A DNA stretch of 64,000 nt from Streptomyces sp. NBC_00654. Its GTDB lineage: Bacteria > Actinomycetota > Actinomycetes > Streptomycetales > Streptomycetaceae. Position numbers and translations under genes: made by a program. The stretch lies in NCBI RefSeq assembly GCF_026341775.1, contig NZ_JAPEOB010000002.1, positions 310,001 through 374,000 on the forward strand. Direction: 5' to 3'. Below are positions 31,387 to 39,688 of the stretch, one piece after another. Below the pieces are notes generated by a model, which did no database searches, was not told the origin of the DNA, and was given only the letters and a program-made list of their open reading frames with translations. Position 1 is the first letter of the stretch; every line of letters begins with the position of its first letter.

Positions 31387-32622
31387 GTGGAACCGCTCGT
31401 TCTCAACCCCGAAGCCCCCGACCGTGTCGGCGAGGACGCCGAACTCCGCCGCCGCGGCGCCGCCACCCGTGTCGACCTTCTCGGGGTCCAGGCCTGGGCG
31501 ATCACCCACCCCGACCTGCTCAGGCAACTCCTCACGGACCCTCGGGTCTCCAAGGACGCCTCGGCCCACTGGCCCGACTTCGAACGGCAGGCAGCGGTGT
31601 GGCCGTTGGCCACGTGGGTCGCCGTGAAGAACATGTTCACCGCCTACGGGGACGACCACCGGCGCCTGCGCAGGCTGATCCAGGGTGCGTTCACGACCCG
31701 GCAGACCCGGGCCAGGGCCGCCATGGTCGAGGTCATCGCCCAGCGGCTCCTGGACGACCTGGCCGCTCGCCGGACGGACGGGCCCGTGGATCTGCGCGCC
31801 GCGTTCGCCCATCCCCTGCCGATCCTCACCATCTGCCGGCTCATGGGCGTCGGCAGCGCCCATGAGGAGCCCCTGCGCCGGGTCGTCGACAACGTCTTCG
31901 ACACGACGCTCACCCAGCAGGAGCAACAGGCCGGCGCCGAAGCGCTCTACGCCCTGTTGCATGAGCTCATCGCCCTCAAGCGGGGCACGCCGGGAGACGA
32001 CCTGATCAGCGTTCTCATCGCGGCCCGTAGCGAGGACGACGGGGCGCTCAGCGAATCCGAACTGGCCGACACGCTGCTTCTCGTCATTTCCGCGGGCTTC
32101 GAAACCACCGTCGCTCTGATCACGAACGCGGTCCGCAATCTGCTCGCCCACCCCGGACAGCTCCGGCTGGTCCGCGAGGGGAAGGCGGCGTTCAGCGATG
32201 TCGTGGAGGAAACGCTGCGGCGGGACGCACCGATCGCTCACCTGCCCATGCGCTTCGCCGTCCAGGACCTCACACTGCCCGACGGCACGGTGATCAGTAA
32301 GGGCGAGGCCATCCTCGCCGCCTACAGCGCGGCCGGACGGCATCCCGATACCTATGGGCCCGACGCCGACACCTTCGATGTCCGCCGGGAGGAGAAGGAG
32401 CACCTGGCATTCGGCCACGGAGTCCACCTGTGTCTGGGAGCTCCCCTCGCCCGGCTCGAAGCGACCACGGCCCTCACTCTCCTCTTCGACCGCTTCCCCG
32501 ATCTCGCACCGGCCGTGGACCCGCGGCATCTGGAGCCCGCCCGCTCGATCATCTCCAACAACCCCCGGGCCCTGCCTGTCCTCCTCCACCCCCACAACTC
32601 CCCTGCGGACAAGCCGGCATGA
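31387..32622 (+). CDS. Cytochrome P450, CYP107-like
   Basis: A 411-aa P450. The heme ligand is C349 in FGHGVHLCLG, the I-helix has AGFET at 236-240 and ExxR lies at about E275-R278. The N-terminus (LGVQAWAITHPDLLRQLL) and the WPLATWVAVKNMFT segment are typical of CYP107-type actinomycete enzymes. GTG at 31387 is chosen since AGGAGG lies 6 nt upstream; the frame is open far upstream without support. Its substrate is unknown. It could tailor the peptide, but a 712-bp gap separates it from the cluster and it may instead be an independent housekeeping or xenobiotic P450. Confidence 0.88.
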   Translation: MEPLVLNPEAPDRVGEDAELRRRGAATRVDLLGVQAWAITHPDLLRQLLTDPRVSKDASAHWPDFERQAAVWPLATWVAVKNMFTAYGDDHRRLRRLIQGAFTTRQTRARAAMVEVIAQRLLDDLAARRTDGPVDLRAAFAHPLPILTICRLMGVGSAHEEPLRRVVDNVFDTTLTQQEQQAGAEALYALLHELIALKRGTPGDDLISVLIAARSEDDGALSESELADTLLLVISAGFETTVALITNAVRNLLAHPGQLRLVREGKAAFSDVVEETLRRDAPIAHLPMRFAVQDLTLPDGTVISKGEAILAAYSAAGRHPDTYGPDADTFDVRREEKEHLAFGHGVHLCLGAPLARLEATTALTLLFDRFPDLAPAVDPRHLEPARSIISNNPRALPVLLHPHNSPADKPA

Positions 32623-32736
32623 CGGCCGTACGCGCCGTGCGCCCACGTCCCACGATCACCGGCAGCGCACCGGGCGCAACCTCCACGGGGATGGCGGTCA
32701 TCTGCTGAGCGGCAGGGACAGCCGGCCCGCCCGGAC

Positions 32737-32752
32737 GGGGCCTCGCGGCCCC
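32737..32752. terminator. Short GC hairpin between convergent genes
   Basis: GGGGCC-TCGC-GGCCCC forms a 6-bp stem with a 4-nt loop between the convergent P450 and GFA genes. It is a plausible shared terminator. Confidence 0.5.
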
Positions 32753-32768
32753 TCTCCGCCCGGGGGGT

Positions 32769-33179
32769 TCAGGACGGCGGCTGCGCGGAGGGGATGGCCG
32801 GAAGCCACGCCGGGGTGTTGTGGCGAAAGCTGTGACCGACCGGGACGATCCCGGAGCCGTTGTCGAGGGCCGAGAGACAGATCCCGAGGTACTCCTCACC
32901 GTCGGCTGCCGCCCCGAGCTGCGTACCGCACCGGGAACAGAACCAGCGCTCCACCGTGGGCCAGGACCGGTACGAGCGGGGTGTCCCCGGCCCGGTCCAG
33001 GTGAAGGCCGTCGGGCGGAACCCGGCCCAGCCCATGAGCGGGCCGCCGGAGAGGCGGGAGCAGTGGGGGCAGGCGCATACGTGGGGGTCGTAGGGCTCTC
33101 CGAACGCTTCGAAGCGGATGTGTCCGCACAGGCAGCCGCCGGTGGACATTGCTTGTGCGGGTGAGTGGTCGTTCGGCAT
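32769..33179 (-). CDS. GFA/CENP-V-domain protein
   Basis: A 136-aa protein of the glutathione-dependent formaldehyde-activating (GFA, Mss4-like) fold. Zinc-binding cysteines appear as GGCLCGHIRFE (about 15-25), CACPHCSRLSG (about 39-49) and CSRCGTQLG (about 88-96), in the family order. ATG at 33179 has GAGGAA 6 nt upstream; an in-frame extension to 33323 has no support. Family members bind zinc and sometimes small thiols; the specific role is unknown. It is divergent from the peptide/ABC transporter chain. Confidence 0.8.
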   Translation of the reverse strand: MPNDHSPAQAMSTGGCLCGHIRFEAFGEPYDPHVCACPHCSRLSGGPLMGWAGFRPTAFTWTGPGTPRSYRSWPTVERWFCSRCGTQLGAAADGEEYLGICLSALDNGSGIVPVGHSFRHNTPAWLPAIPSAQPPS

Positions 33180-33614
33180 GGGCTTTCCTCGCTGTCGCGG
33201 CATGGTCGGTGCAGCCGTCGGCCCGCCGACGACGACACGGCCGGCGGACCGGCTCCGGGCACCGGGGGCTCCTCGGGGTCGGCAGCCTGGCACGCCTGTT
33301 CCGCGGCCGGGGTGCGGCCGCACGGAATCGGGCCATTGCCGCCACCGGGGTGCAGCGCGGAACCCCTCGCCACCGTGCGGTCGCCGCAGGGGGCGGAGAG
33401 GGTTTCAGGTTGGCCGGAAACCCTCGGAGGAAGCGGCCGAACGGGCGACGATCCATCGAACGAGGGCGTTTCAAACGCCCGGCCCCCGCGTACACGGCGC
33501 GAACCGCGATATTCGCACAGACACCCGGAAATACCCCCGCCGTCACCCGTTACGGCGCGCCGGGGAGCCCCGTTCTAGAGCACACGTGCCATTCGATGAC
33601 TGATGGAGGACACG

Positions 33615-33764
33615 ATGACGCCTCTCCCCGCACCGCTGCACCGACCCCTCGGATTCGAACGATCGCTGCCGGTCAGGCCGCTTCCCGCCCCCGGTGTGCG
33701 GCCCGTCGGCGCCTCCGCCCCCGCCCGTGGCTGGGCACGACCGGACGCGGGGCGGGCGGCATGA
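33615..33764 (+). CDS. Small Pro/Arg-rich peptide translationally coupled to an ABC exporter
   Basis: A 49-codon ORF with a strong ribosome-binding site (GGAGGA at 33605-33610, 4 nt before ATG). Its TGA overlaps the ATG of the ABC exporter as ATGA, so exporter translation depends on reading this ORF. The product is rich in Pro and Arg with a repeated RPLxxxR/RPLPAPG-like pattern, has no cysteine and few acidic residues, and shows no signal peptide. It could be a regulatory leader ORF or an exported peptide precursor. No maturase gene is adjacent, and I recognise no RiPP family. Confidence 0.5.
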   Translation: MTPLPAPLHRPLGFERSLPVRPLPAPGVRPVGASAPARGWARPDAGRAA

Positions 33765-35788
33765 ACAGCCCCGCCGATGAATCGGCCGGCGGTGTCCCAG
33801 GACCGCGCGCCACCCCGCTGCCGCCCCCCGCCGGACCGACGCCCACCGGGCCGCGGCGCACGGGGAACGTGTCCCCCGATGCCGAGCCGCTCTCCTCCGG
33901 GGCGGTGAACGGTCCGGGGACACAGATGCAGTTCGTGGATCTGACCGGCAGCCGTGAGGCGGCCGGCCGGTCGATCCGGCTGCGTGACATGGCCAGGCGC
34001 CTGCCCCGGCTGGTGCGCCGCTCGCTCGAACTCGCCTGGCGCGTCGACCGGCACGCGACCACCGGACTCCTGCTGTGCCAGGCCACCGCAGGGGTGATGC
34101 AGGCCCTCGGTCTGCTCGCCATCAGCGGCACCCTGACCGCCCTGCTCAGCAGCGGAGACGTCTACCAGCGCCTTCTGCAGGCATGGCCGCCCGTCGCCCT
34201 GCTCGCCGGTGCGGCCGGAGTGCGCGCGCTCCTGGGCATCACCGTCAGTTGGCTGTCCTCCCGTCTCGGCCCACTGATGTCGCGCGAGGCCGAGCAGATG
34301 CTGCTCACCGGCTGCGCCCAGGTGGAGCTGTGCGCCTACGACGAACCGGACTTCAACCGGGACCGTGAGGCCGCCGACCGCGGAGCCCAGGTCACCGGGG
34401 ACCTGGTCGACGAGGGCCAGAACCTGATCGCGTCCTCGGCTTCGTTCCTCGCCGGGGCCATCGTGCTGGCCGGCGTGCACTGGATCCTTCTCCCTCTCCT
34501 GGTCGTGGCCAGCCTGCCGCAGGCTCTCGCCCAGGTCAGTGGCGCCCGGGTGCGCTACCTCGCCAACCTCCGCAGCAACGGTGACCAGCGGATGCTGTCG
34601 GTGCTGCGCTGGCACATCTACAACCGGGAGGCGGCGGACCAGATCCGTGCCGGCACCATGGCCTCGTTCCTGGGCGGCCGGTACCGGCAGACGGTCGAAC
34701 GGATCAACCGTGAGGACCGTGGTGCGGCCGACAAGGGTGCTCGTATGTCTCTCGTCGGCGCGCTCTGCGGGGGGCTGGGATCGGCTCTGGTGTGGGCGGC
34801 CGTCGTGTGGCTGCTGGCCAACAGCCGCATCAGTGTGGGCCACGCCGGGACAGCGGTATTCGCACTCCAGATGGTGGGGCAATCGGTCCGCGGCCTGGTG
34901 TCCGTCGGTGCGCGAGCCATGCGCACCGGCCTCTACATGGACGACTGGACCCGCTTCCTCGACAAGGCGGGCGGGTTCCGCATGCGCCGCGGATCGCACC
35001 GGCCGGAGACGCCGGAGACGATCGAGATCAGATCGGTCACCCACCGCTACGCGGGCAAGGACCAGAACGCGCTGACCGACGTCTCGCTCACCCTGCGCAG
35101 GGGCGAGGTCACCGCCCTGGTCGGATTCAACGGATCGGGGAAGTCGACCCTGTCGAAGCTGGTGAGCGGCCTGTACCTGCCGACGGACGGAGAGGTGCTG
35201 TGGGACGGCACCCCCACCGCGGACGCCGACCCCGACGCTCTGTGGCAACGGGTGGCGCTGGTGCCCCAGGACTACGCGCACTGGCCACTGACCGTGCGCG
35301 AGAACATCACCCTCGGGCAGCCCTCCCCCCGCGGCGACGCGGCGGTGCGTGAGGCGTGCGAGGCAGCCGGGGCGGACGAAGTCATCGACAAGCTCGGTTC
35401 AGGGCTGGACACCCTCCTCGCCCGCGAGTGGCTCAACGGGGAGGAGCTGAGCGGCGGTCAGTGGCAGCGCGTCGCTCTGGCGAGGGCGTTCTTCCGAGAA
35501 GCCGGGCTATTGGTCCTCGATGAGCCGACCGCGAATCTGGACCCACGGGCCGAGTTCCGGATCTTCCAGCGTCTACGGGGCCTGGCCCGGGACCGGGTCG
35601 TGCTGCTCGTCACCCACCGCATCACCAATGTCGCCGTGGCCGACCGGATCGTCGTCCTCGACGAAGGCCGGATCGTCCAGGAGGGTACCTATTCGGAACT
35701 CTCCCAACAGCCGGGCTTGTTCCAGCAGTTGCTGTCCTTCCAGGTCACGGCCGAACCGGACGGCGACAAGCACGGGACACACCCATGA
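33761..35788 (+). CDS. ABC exporter, fused permease and ATPase
   Basis: A 675-aa half-transporter of the type I exporter fold. Residues 1-65 are a Pro/Ala/Gly-rich tail without a domain, about 100-400 contain the membrane helices, and about 420-655 form the ATPase with Walker A GFNGSGKST (455-463), signature LSGGQWQRVAL and Walker B LLVLDEPTANLD. It should work as a homodimer exporting a peptide or lipid-like compound. ATG at 33761 is set by the ATGA overlap with the small ORF; ATG of MQFVDLTG, after GGGGA, is an alternative. The frame is open to 33149 but that part overlaps the GFA gene and lacks signals. Confidence 0.85.
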   Translation: MNSPADESAGGVPGPRATPLPPPAGPTPTGPRRTGNVSPDAEPLSSGAVNGPGTQMQFVDLTGSREAAGRSIRLRDMARRLPRLVRRSLELAWRVDRHATTGLLLCQATAGVMQALGLLAISGTLTALLSSGDVYQRLLQAWPPVALLAGAAGVRALLGITVSWLSSRLGPLMSREAEQMLLTGCAQVELCAYDEPDFNRDREAADRGAQVTGDLVDEGQNLIASSASFLAGAIVLAGVHWILLPLLVVASLPQALAQVSGARVRYLANLRSNGDQRMLSVLRWHIYNREAADQIRAGTMASFLGGRYRQTVERINREDRGAADKGARMSLVGALCGGLGSALVWAAVVWLLANSRISVGHAGTAVFALQMVGQSVRGLVSVGARAMRTGLYMDDWTRFLDKAGGFRMRRGSHRPETPETIEIRSVTHRYAGKDQNALTDVSLTLRRGEVTALVGFNGSGKSTLSKLVSGLYLPTDGEVLWDGTPTADADPDALWQRVALVPQDYAHWPLTVRENITLGQPSPRGDAAVREACEAAGADEVIDKLGSGLDTLLAREWLNGEELSGGQWQRVALARAFFREAGLLVLDEPTANLDPRAEFRIFQRLRGLARDRVVLLVTHRITNVAVADRIVVLDEGRIVQEGTYSELSQQPGLFQQLLSFQVTAEPDGDKHGTHP

Positions 35789-36024
35789 GCCGCCCCGGAG
35801 CCACGTCGCAGCCCCCGGCCGTAACGGGCGCCGACGTCATGCCGTTTCACCTGGTTCCGCGCCGGGAGACTGCGGAGGGGCCGCTGTTCGTCAGCACTTC
35901 TTTGGGACCACCGCACGGAACAGGAGTGGCTCCAAAGGCAAGAAAGTCGATCTGGCTCCACTCACGGAGCGATGCGCGGGTCCTGGACGGACGGATAGGG
36001 TCCGGGTGGGAGGTGCGGCAATGA
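35785..36024 (+). CDS. Hypothetical 79-aa ORF linking exporter and NUDIX genes
   Basis: This ORF starts with ATGA overlapping the exporter stop and ends with ATGA overlapping the NUDIX start, so it is coupled on both sides. The product is hydrophilic, with Trp and Arg near its end, and resembles nothing I know; the second half has a composition like non-coding DNA. It may be a real small protein, a decayed gene, or a chance frame. The NUDIX gene has its own GGGAGG site and need not depend on it. Confidence 0.35.
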   Translation: MSRPGATSQPPAVTGADVMPFHLVPRRETAEGPLFVSTSLGPPHGTGVAPKARKSIWLHSRSDARVLDGRIGSGWEVRQ

Positions 36025-36488
36025 GTTTTCGGTTGGCGGCGTATGCCGTGTGCATCGAGGACGGGCGGGTGCTGCTCGCCCGGTGGGTGTCACCGGCGGG
36101 CGAAAGCAGTTGGACGCTTCCGGGCGGCGGGGTCGAGCACGGCGAGGATCCATTCGATGCGGTGATCCGGGAGGTCGCCGAGGAGACAGGCTGCACTGCG
36201 GTGGTGGATCGCCTGGTCGGAGTGGACTCACGAGTGATCCCTGTGGCCGAAGCCCGTGCGGGAGTCGAACACCAGAATGTCGGCGTCTTCTACCGGGTCC
36301 GTATCACTGGCGGCCGGCTCCGGCCCGAGCCGAACGGCGATATCGCCGAGTCGGTCTGGACCGAGATCTCCGACGTCGCCGGCCTGCGCCGGTCATCGCT
36401 GGTCGACATCGGCCTCTCCCTCGCCCAGGCCCTTCCGGCAACCGGTCACGTCGATCCTGTCCCGGTCGACGGCCTGATCCAGCATTAG
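36021..36488 (+). CDS. NUDIX hydrolase
   Basis: A 155-aa NUDIX-fold pyrophosphohydrolase. The NUDIX box starts at GGGVEHGED and continues to REVAEETG with the E and REUxEE residues in place (about 36-58). PGGG and WTLPGG precede it as usual. Substrates of such proteins are nucleoside diphosphates linked to another moiety; the specific one cannot be inferred. ATG at 36021 has GGGAGG 7 nt upstream and overlaps the stop of the preceding small ORF. It ends a four-ORF chain with the exporter. Confidence 0.85.
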   Translation: MSFRLAAYAVCIEDGRVLLARWVSPAGESSWTLPGGGVEHGEDPFDAVIREVAEETGCTAVVDRLVGVDSRVIPVAEARAGVEHQNVGVFYRVRITGGRLRPEPNGDIAESVWTEISDVAGLRRSSLVDIGLSLAQALPATGHVDPVPVDGLIQH

Positions 36489-37390
36489 AGGCTGCGTCTG
36501 CCTGGCCTGCCCGCCCATGGAGCCAAGACAGGTCCGTGCGCTGGAGCCAGGACACGTACTCACAGACACCGACGGCACCATCGCCTGCCTGACCCACATC
36601 AGGAACCACGATGCGCCGGATGCCACCACCGCCGAACGGAGTTCTCCATCCACACCTAAGGGCGGCCTGGCCCGGAGCCGGCCCAGCGGTTCGCCGCGTG
36701 TGTGCACGGGGGCCGGGATGTACACACGAGCGGCTACCCGCCGCTGAGTGTCCACCCGCCCAGGACCCCGGACGATCAGCTGCCGCCCGGTGACGTGCTC
36801 GACACACCCGCCTCCCGGTTGGTCCACGGCCGGCCCGGCCGTGACTCCCGGGTGCCCGGGCCGACGGCACCATCCGAAACAGTCCGGGCAGCGAAGGAGA
36901 GGCCGTGATCGCACGACCCGGGCCAGCGAGTCCTCTCCTCCTGTGACGTCATCGTCCGCGCCGAATCTGCTCGGCTTGTTCGCCCACCCCGCCGGCGGGG
37001 TCCTCGCCCAGCGTTGCCACCGCACACGCGCCCACTGCCGTGGTCACCATGACCTGGGACCCGACCAGCACTCGGGCCGCCCCAAGTACCACTACCGCTG
37101 ACACAACGGTCCAGCCCCGCACGGGCTTACCGTCGCCCAGGTCTGGGAGTGGTCATTCGCTCCGGACGGGCGCGTCCTCGTCCTCTCCGCGCAGAGTTGC
37201 ACGGGAGTCATCATCGGCGCGGTCCCCAAAGTGCCGACCTGTCCGCATCTCTGGAGCGATCTCTCCGTAGTTCTACCACTTCCTGCCTCCCTGTTCAGCG
37301 TGCCCATCTGCGACTTCCCTCGTTGTGATGACTAGGGGTCATCACCGATGCCTCTATCGCATCGGCGAGTTGCGAGGTGGAGAGCCGCTC
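36489..37390. other. About 900 bp without a supported gene
   Basis: Only short overlapping frames with no ribosome-binding site or recognisable motif are seen. The stretch leads up to the integrase gene and marks the border between ordinary chromosome and the mobile island. No tRNA gene or attachment duplicate was found by eye. Confidence 0.6.
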
Positions 37391-38374
37391 ATGAGCACGA
37401 CGATCGACCTGCCGACCCGCCGGACGCGGCGTTCAGAGCCTGGGAGTTCGGCCCACTGGGTGCCGGACGGGGTAGCCCGGCTCCGGTCCCCATCGGTGGT
37501 CTTCGAGCAGACCCTCACCGGGTTCGGCGACAGTCAGCGGGCCCGGCATCTCGACCCGGACACGATCCGTGGTCGGGAGCGGACCGTGCGGCAGCTACAG
37601 GCGTTCTCGGGAGCCTTCCCATGGCAGCCCACTTGGGGTGCGCCGCTGTACGACCGATGGTCGGCGGCCCTCTCGGAGAAGGTGGCTACCTCAACGGTGA
37701 TCGCCCACCAGCAGAAGGTCGGGCTTTATCTGACGTATCTGTGCGAGCCGGCATACGGCTGGCGCGAGGTCTGCCAGGAACTGTTCGGCACATTCAACGA
37801 GCGGGCTCTGTGGGACCTGAACCGGGTTCGGCACTCACAGGAGTACGTCGGCCGACCGAACCGGAACCGCCCGCTGACGCGGCCGGAGATCCGCTCACTG
37901 ATCGGACAGATCGATCCGGAGATCCGGCGGCTGCAGGCGGCCGGTCACAAGGGGGCTCTGTCGGCGGCGCGGGACCTTGCCCTGGTGACGACCACGTACG
38001 CGTGGGGGTTGCGGCGACGGGAGGCCGCCCGGCTCGACCTGCACGACTGGCGTCGGCAGCCCCGACTTCCGGAGTTCGGGGACTTCGGGGGTCTGGCGGT
38101 GCGCTGGGGCAAGGCGATGGCCGGGCAGCCGCCGCGCCGCCGAACAGTGGTGTCCGTGTGGCCGTGGGCCGTATCCACGGTCCGGTTCTACGTCGAGCAC
38201 GTACGGCCGTTGTTCTACCAGGGCCGTCGGGACGACGGCGTCATGTTCCCCACCGAGCGAGGCTCGCGGATCAGCGAGCGGTCGCTCAACGACCGGTTCG
38301 CACACTGGCGGGACAAGGCTGGCCTGGCCGAGGAACTTGGCCCCCACTGTCTTCGACACATTGTCTCTGCTTAG
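37391..38374 (+). pseudogene. Tyrosine integrase, N-terminal part (gene split)
   Basis: 327 codons of a phage-type tyrosine recombinase. The SAM-like core-binding domain spans about 40-150. The catalytic domain shows the first Arg (TTYAWGLRRREAARL), the beta-hairpin Lys region (RWGKAMAG) and HxxR (HCLRH), then stops after HIVSA. The final GH and catalytic Tyr block is missing. That block, beginning RHTYVTRL and including GHSHAATTAIY, is found in the same orientation at 42047-42323. The gene is therefore interrupted by about 3.7 kb and the enzyme should be inactive. ATG at 37391 follows GGAGAG; an earlier ATG at 37325 lacks a site. Confidence 0.85.
38357..38370. repeat. Left copy of a 14-bp direct repeat bounding the insert
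   Basis: CACATTGTCTCTGC lies at the point where the integrase frame breaks. A near-identical copy, CACACGGTCTCTGC (12 of 14 matching), lies at 42033-42046 immediately before the frame resumes. The pair could be attachment cores, a target duplication or recombination endpoints. Confidence 0.55.
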
Positions 38375-38537
38375 TTTCCGTGTGGCGATTGACTCCAGCT
38401 GAGCTAGTGACCAGGGTGTTTGGGCTTTGCGCTCGGCTGTGTGGTGTTTCTACTGTCAGCGCTCGTGATCCTGAACTTCTTCTCGCCCCGGGGCTGGGAG
38501 TCCTGACGTCGAGCCTCGGCCGTTGATCCCCGAGGGG

Positions 38538-38791
38538 ATGCCCGTGCTCATCGGCGACGACCTGGGCTTCGAGGACGGCCCGGCTGTGCCGCGGTCGGCG
38601 GCGGTGGTGAACCGGTGGTTGCGTGAGCTCCCGGCCAGCGGGGCGCCGGCGCCGAGCTCGTGGGAGAACATCTGCTGACGAAACGCGCCAAGGTCTTCTA
38701 CCTTGGGCCCGCGAACTACTGCTGGTTCACCGACCCGTCCCGGGCACTCTGCCTCAAACTGGCCGGCACCCCACGGCCGACCGGCCGCTGA
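38538..38791 (+). pseudogene. Collapsed second tyrosine recombinase gene
   Basis: A 46-codon frame from 38538 matches the N-terminus typical of Streptomyces integrases (MPVLIGDD start, later SSWEN where the core-binding domain begins). It then stops and is joined in another frame to a C-terminal-type fragment (38675-38791: FYLGPANYCWFTDPSRALCL). The whole catalytic core is missing. I infer an internal deletion of a second integrase of the same module; the typical full-length parent is recalled from the family, not visible here. Confidence 0.6.
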
Positions 38792-38800
38792 TCGGGATGT

Positions 38801-38990
38801 GTGACTCTCGAAGCCCAAATCGCCCGACTCAAGACGGAGAACGCCAAGCTCAAGGAACGGCTGGCCGCGTCGGAGCAGACGATCGACGAGCTCACGGACT
38901 TCCGCACCCAGGTCCTGGCCCAGCTCGTCGCCCAGCACGAGGAGATCGTTCATCTCCGAGAGTCCGCCGCTGGGACGAGCCGCGTCAGCT
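38801..38990 (+). pseudogene. Coiled-coil fragment of an integrase-associated protein (DUF6262-like)
   Basis: A GTG-started frame encodes a heptad-rich helix (LEAQIARLKTENAKLKERL, then a Glu/Gln/Leu-rich continuation). This is the hallmark of the small coiled-coil protein that accompanies tandem tyrosine recombinases. After about 60 residues the sequence loses coding character, although the frame stays open to 39181. It is read as a decayed third gene of the same module. Confidence 0.5.
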
Positions 38991-39271
38991 GCCTTCCCAC
39001 ATCGCGAACCACAATGGGATCCAGAACTGGCGACCTCGCGCAATCGTGCATCGCGTATTCCTCTGTGTATGAGGTATCGCGGTCACCGTGTGTGTTTACC
39101 GGCCTTGGCGGCGAGGCGGACGGTGGTCTCCCTCCGCAGCCGAACAGCGACTCCTCGATCACCGACGCCGAGACCCCGTGAACGGTGGTGAGGTGTGTGA
39201 ATTCTCCACGCGGCCTACCTCGGTTCTTCTACAGTCCGTGTCACGGGATGGTGACTTCTTGGAGGTGCGGT
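38991..39271. other. Intergenic stretch before the NLR pair
   Basis: No gene or clear promoter was recognised in these 281 bp. They must contain the start signals for the Bell-like/NLR operon. Confidence 0.5.
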
Positions 39272-39688
39272 TTGGATCCGGTGGTTGCGGCGACGGGGAC
39301 TGCGTTGGTGGCGGCGATGGCGACGGACGCCTGGCAGCAGGCCCGCGTCGCGGTGGTGCGGTTATGGCGGCGAGCGCGTCCGGAGCAGGCCGGGGCGGTA
39401 GAAGGAGAGTTGGAAGAGGTCCGACTCGGGGTGATGGCTGCCCGTGAGGCTGGGGACAGCGACACGGAGCAGGCGTTCGCCGGGCAGTGGCGGCTGCGGT
39501 TCCAACAGCTTTTGCACGAGGACCCGCACCTGGCCGAGGAACTGCGGCGGCTGTTGGACGAGGATCTCACTCCTACTCTCGCCGACCGTGAGCGGAACGG
39601 CATAGCGTCGATCGTGATGAACGCGAAGGCTGACGGGGGTGCGAGGGTGTACCAGGCTGGCCGCGACCAGCACATCTCCGAAGCGTGA
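39272..39688 (+). CDS. Small Bell-like effector with C-terminal amyloid-type signalling motif
   Basis: A 138-aa protein. TTG at 39272 is taken as start because GGAGG lies 6 nt before it and the protein then opens with MDPVVAATGTALVAAMA, a short Ala/Gly/Val-rich helix followed by amphipathic helices up to about residue 105. This is the layout of bacterial Bell domains, thought to permeabilise membranes. The C-terminus ends with RVYQAGRDQHI, containing a YQAG core like the (V/I)Q(V/I/L)G core of RHIM/PP and BASS3 motifs. The same motif opens the next protein. Its stop overlaps the NLR start. The predicted role is a cell-death or abortive-infection effector triggered by amyloid templating from the NLR. 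Domain naming is from memory of the family; function is inferred. Confidence 0.7.
   Translation: MDPVVAATGTALVAAMATDAWQQARVAVVRLWRRARPEQAGAVEGELEEVRLGVMAAREAGDSDTEQAFAGQWRLRFQQLLHEDPHLAEELRRLLDEDLTPTLADRERNGIASIVMNAKADGGARVYQAGRDQHISEA

Noticed and set aside
8435..32622. Reading the cluster as a nocardicin- or sulfazecin-type beta-lactam pathway
   Set aside because: Terminal module reads Thr, TE has a Ser nucleophile, and no nocardicin-type extra C-domain histidine or Dap genes were found; kept only as a remote idea in the findings.
33149..33760. Upstream in-frame extension of the ABC exporter by about 200 codons
   Set aside because: It overlaps the GFA gene and lacks start signals; the ATGA at 33761 explains the start.
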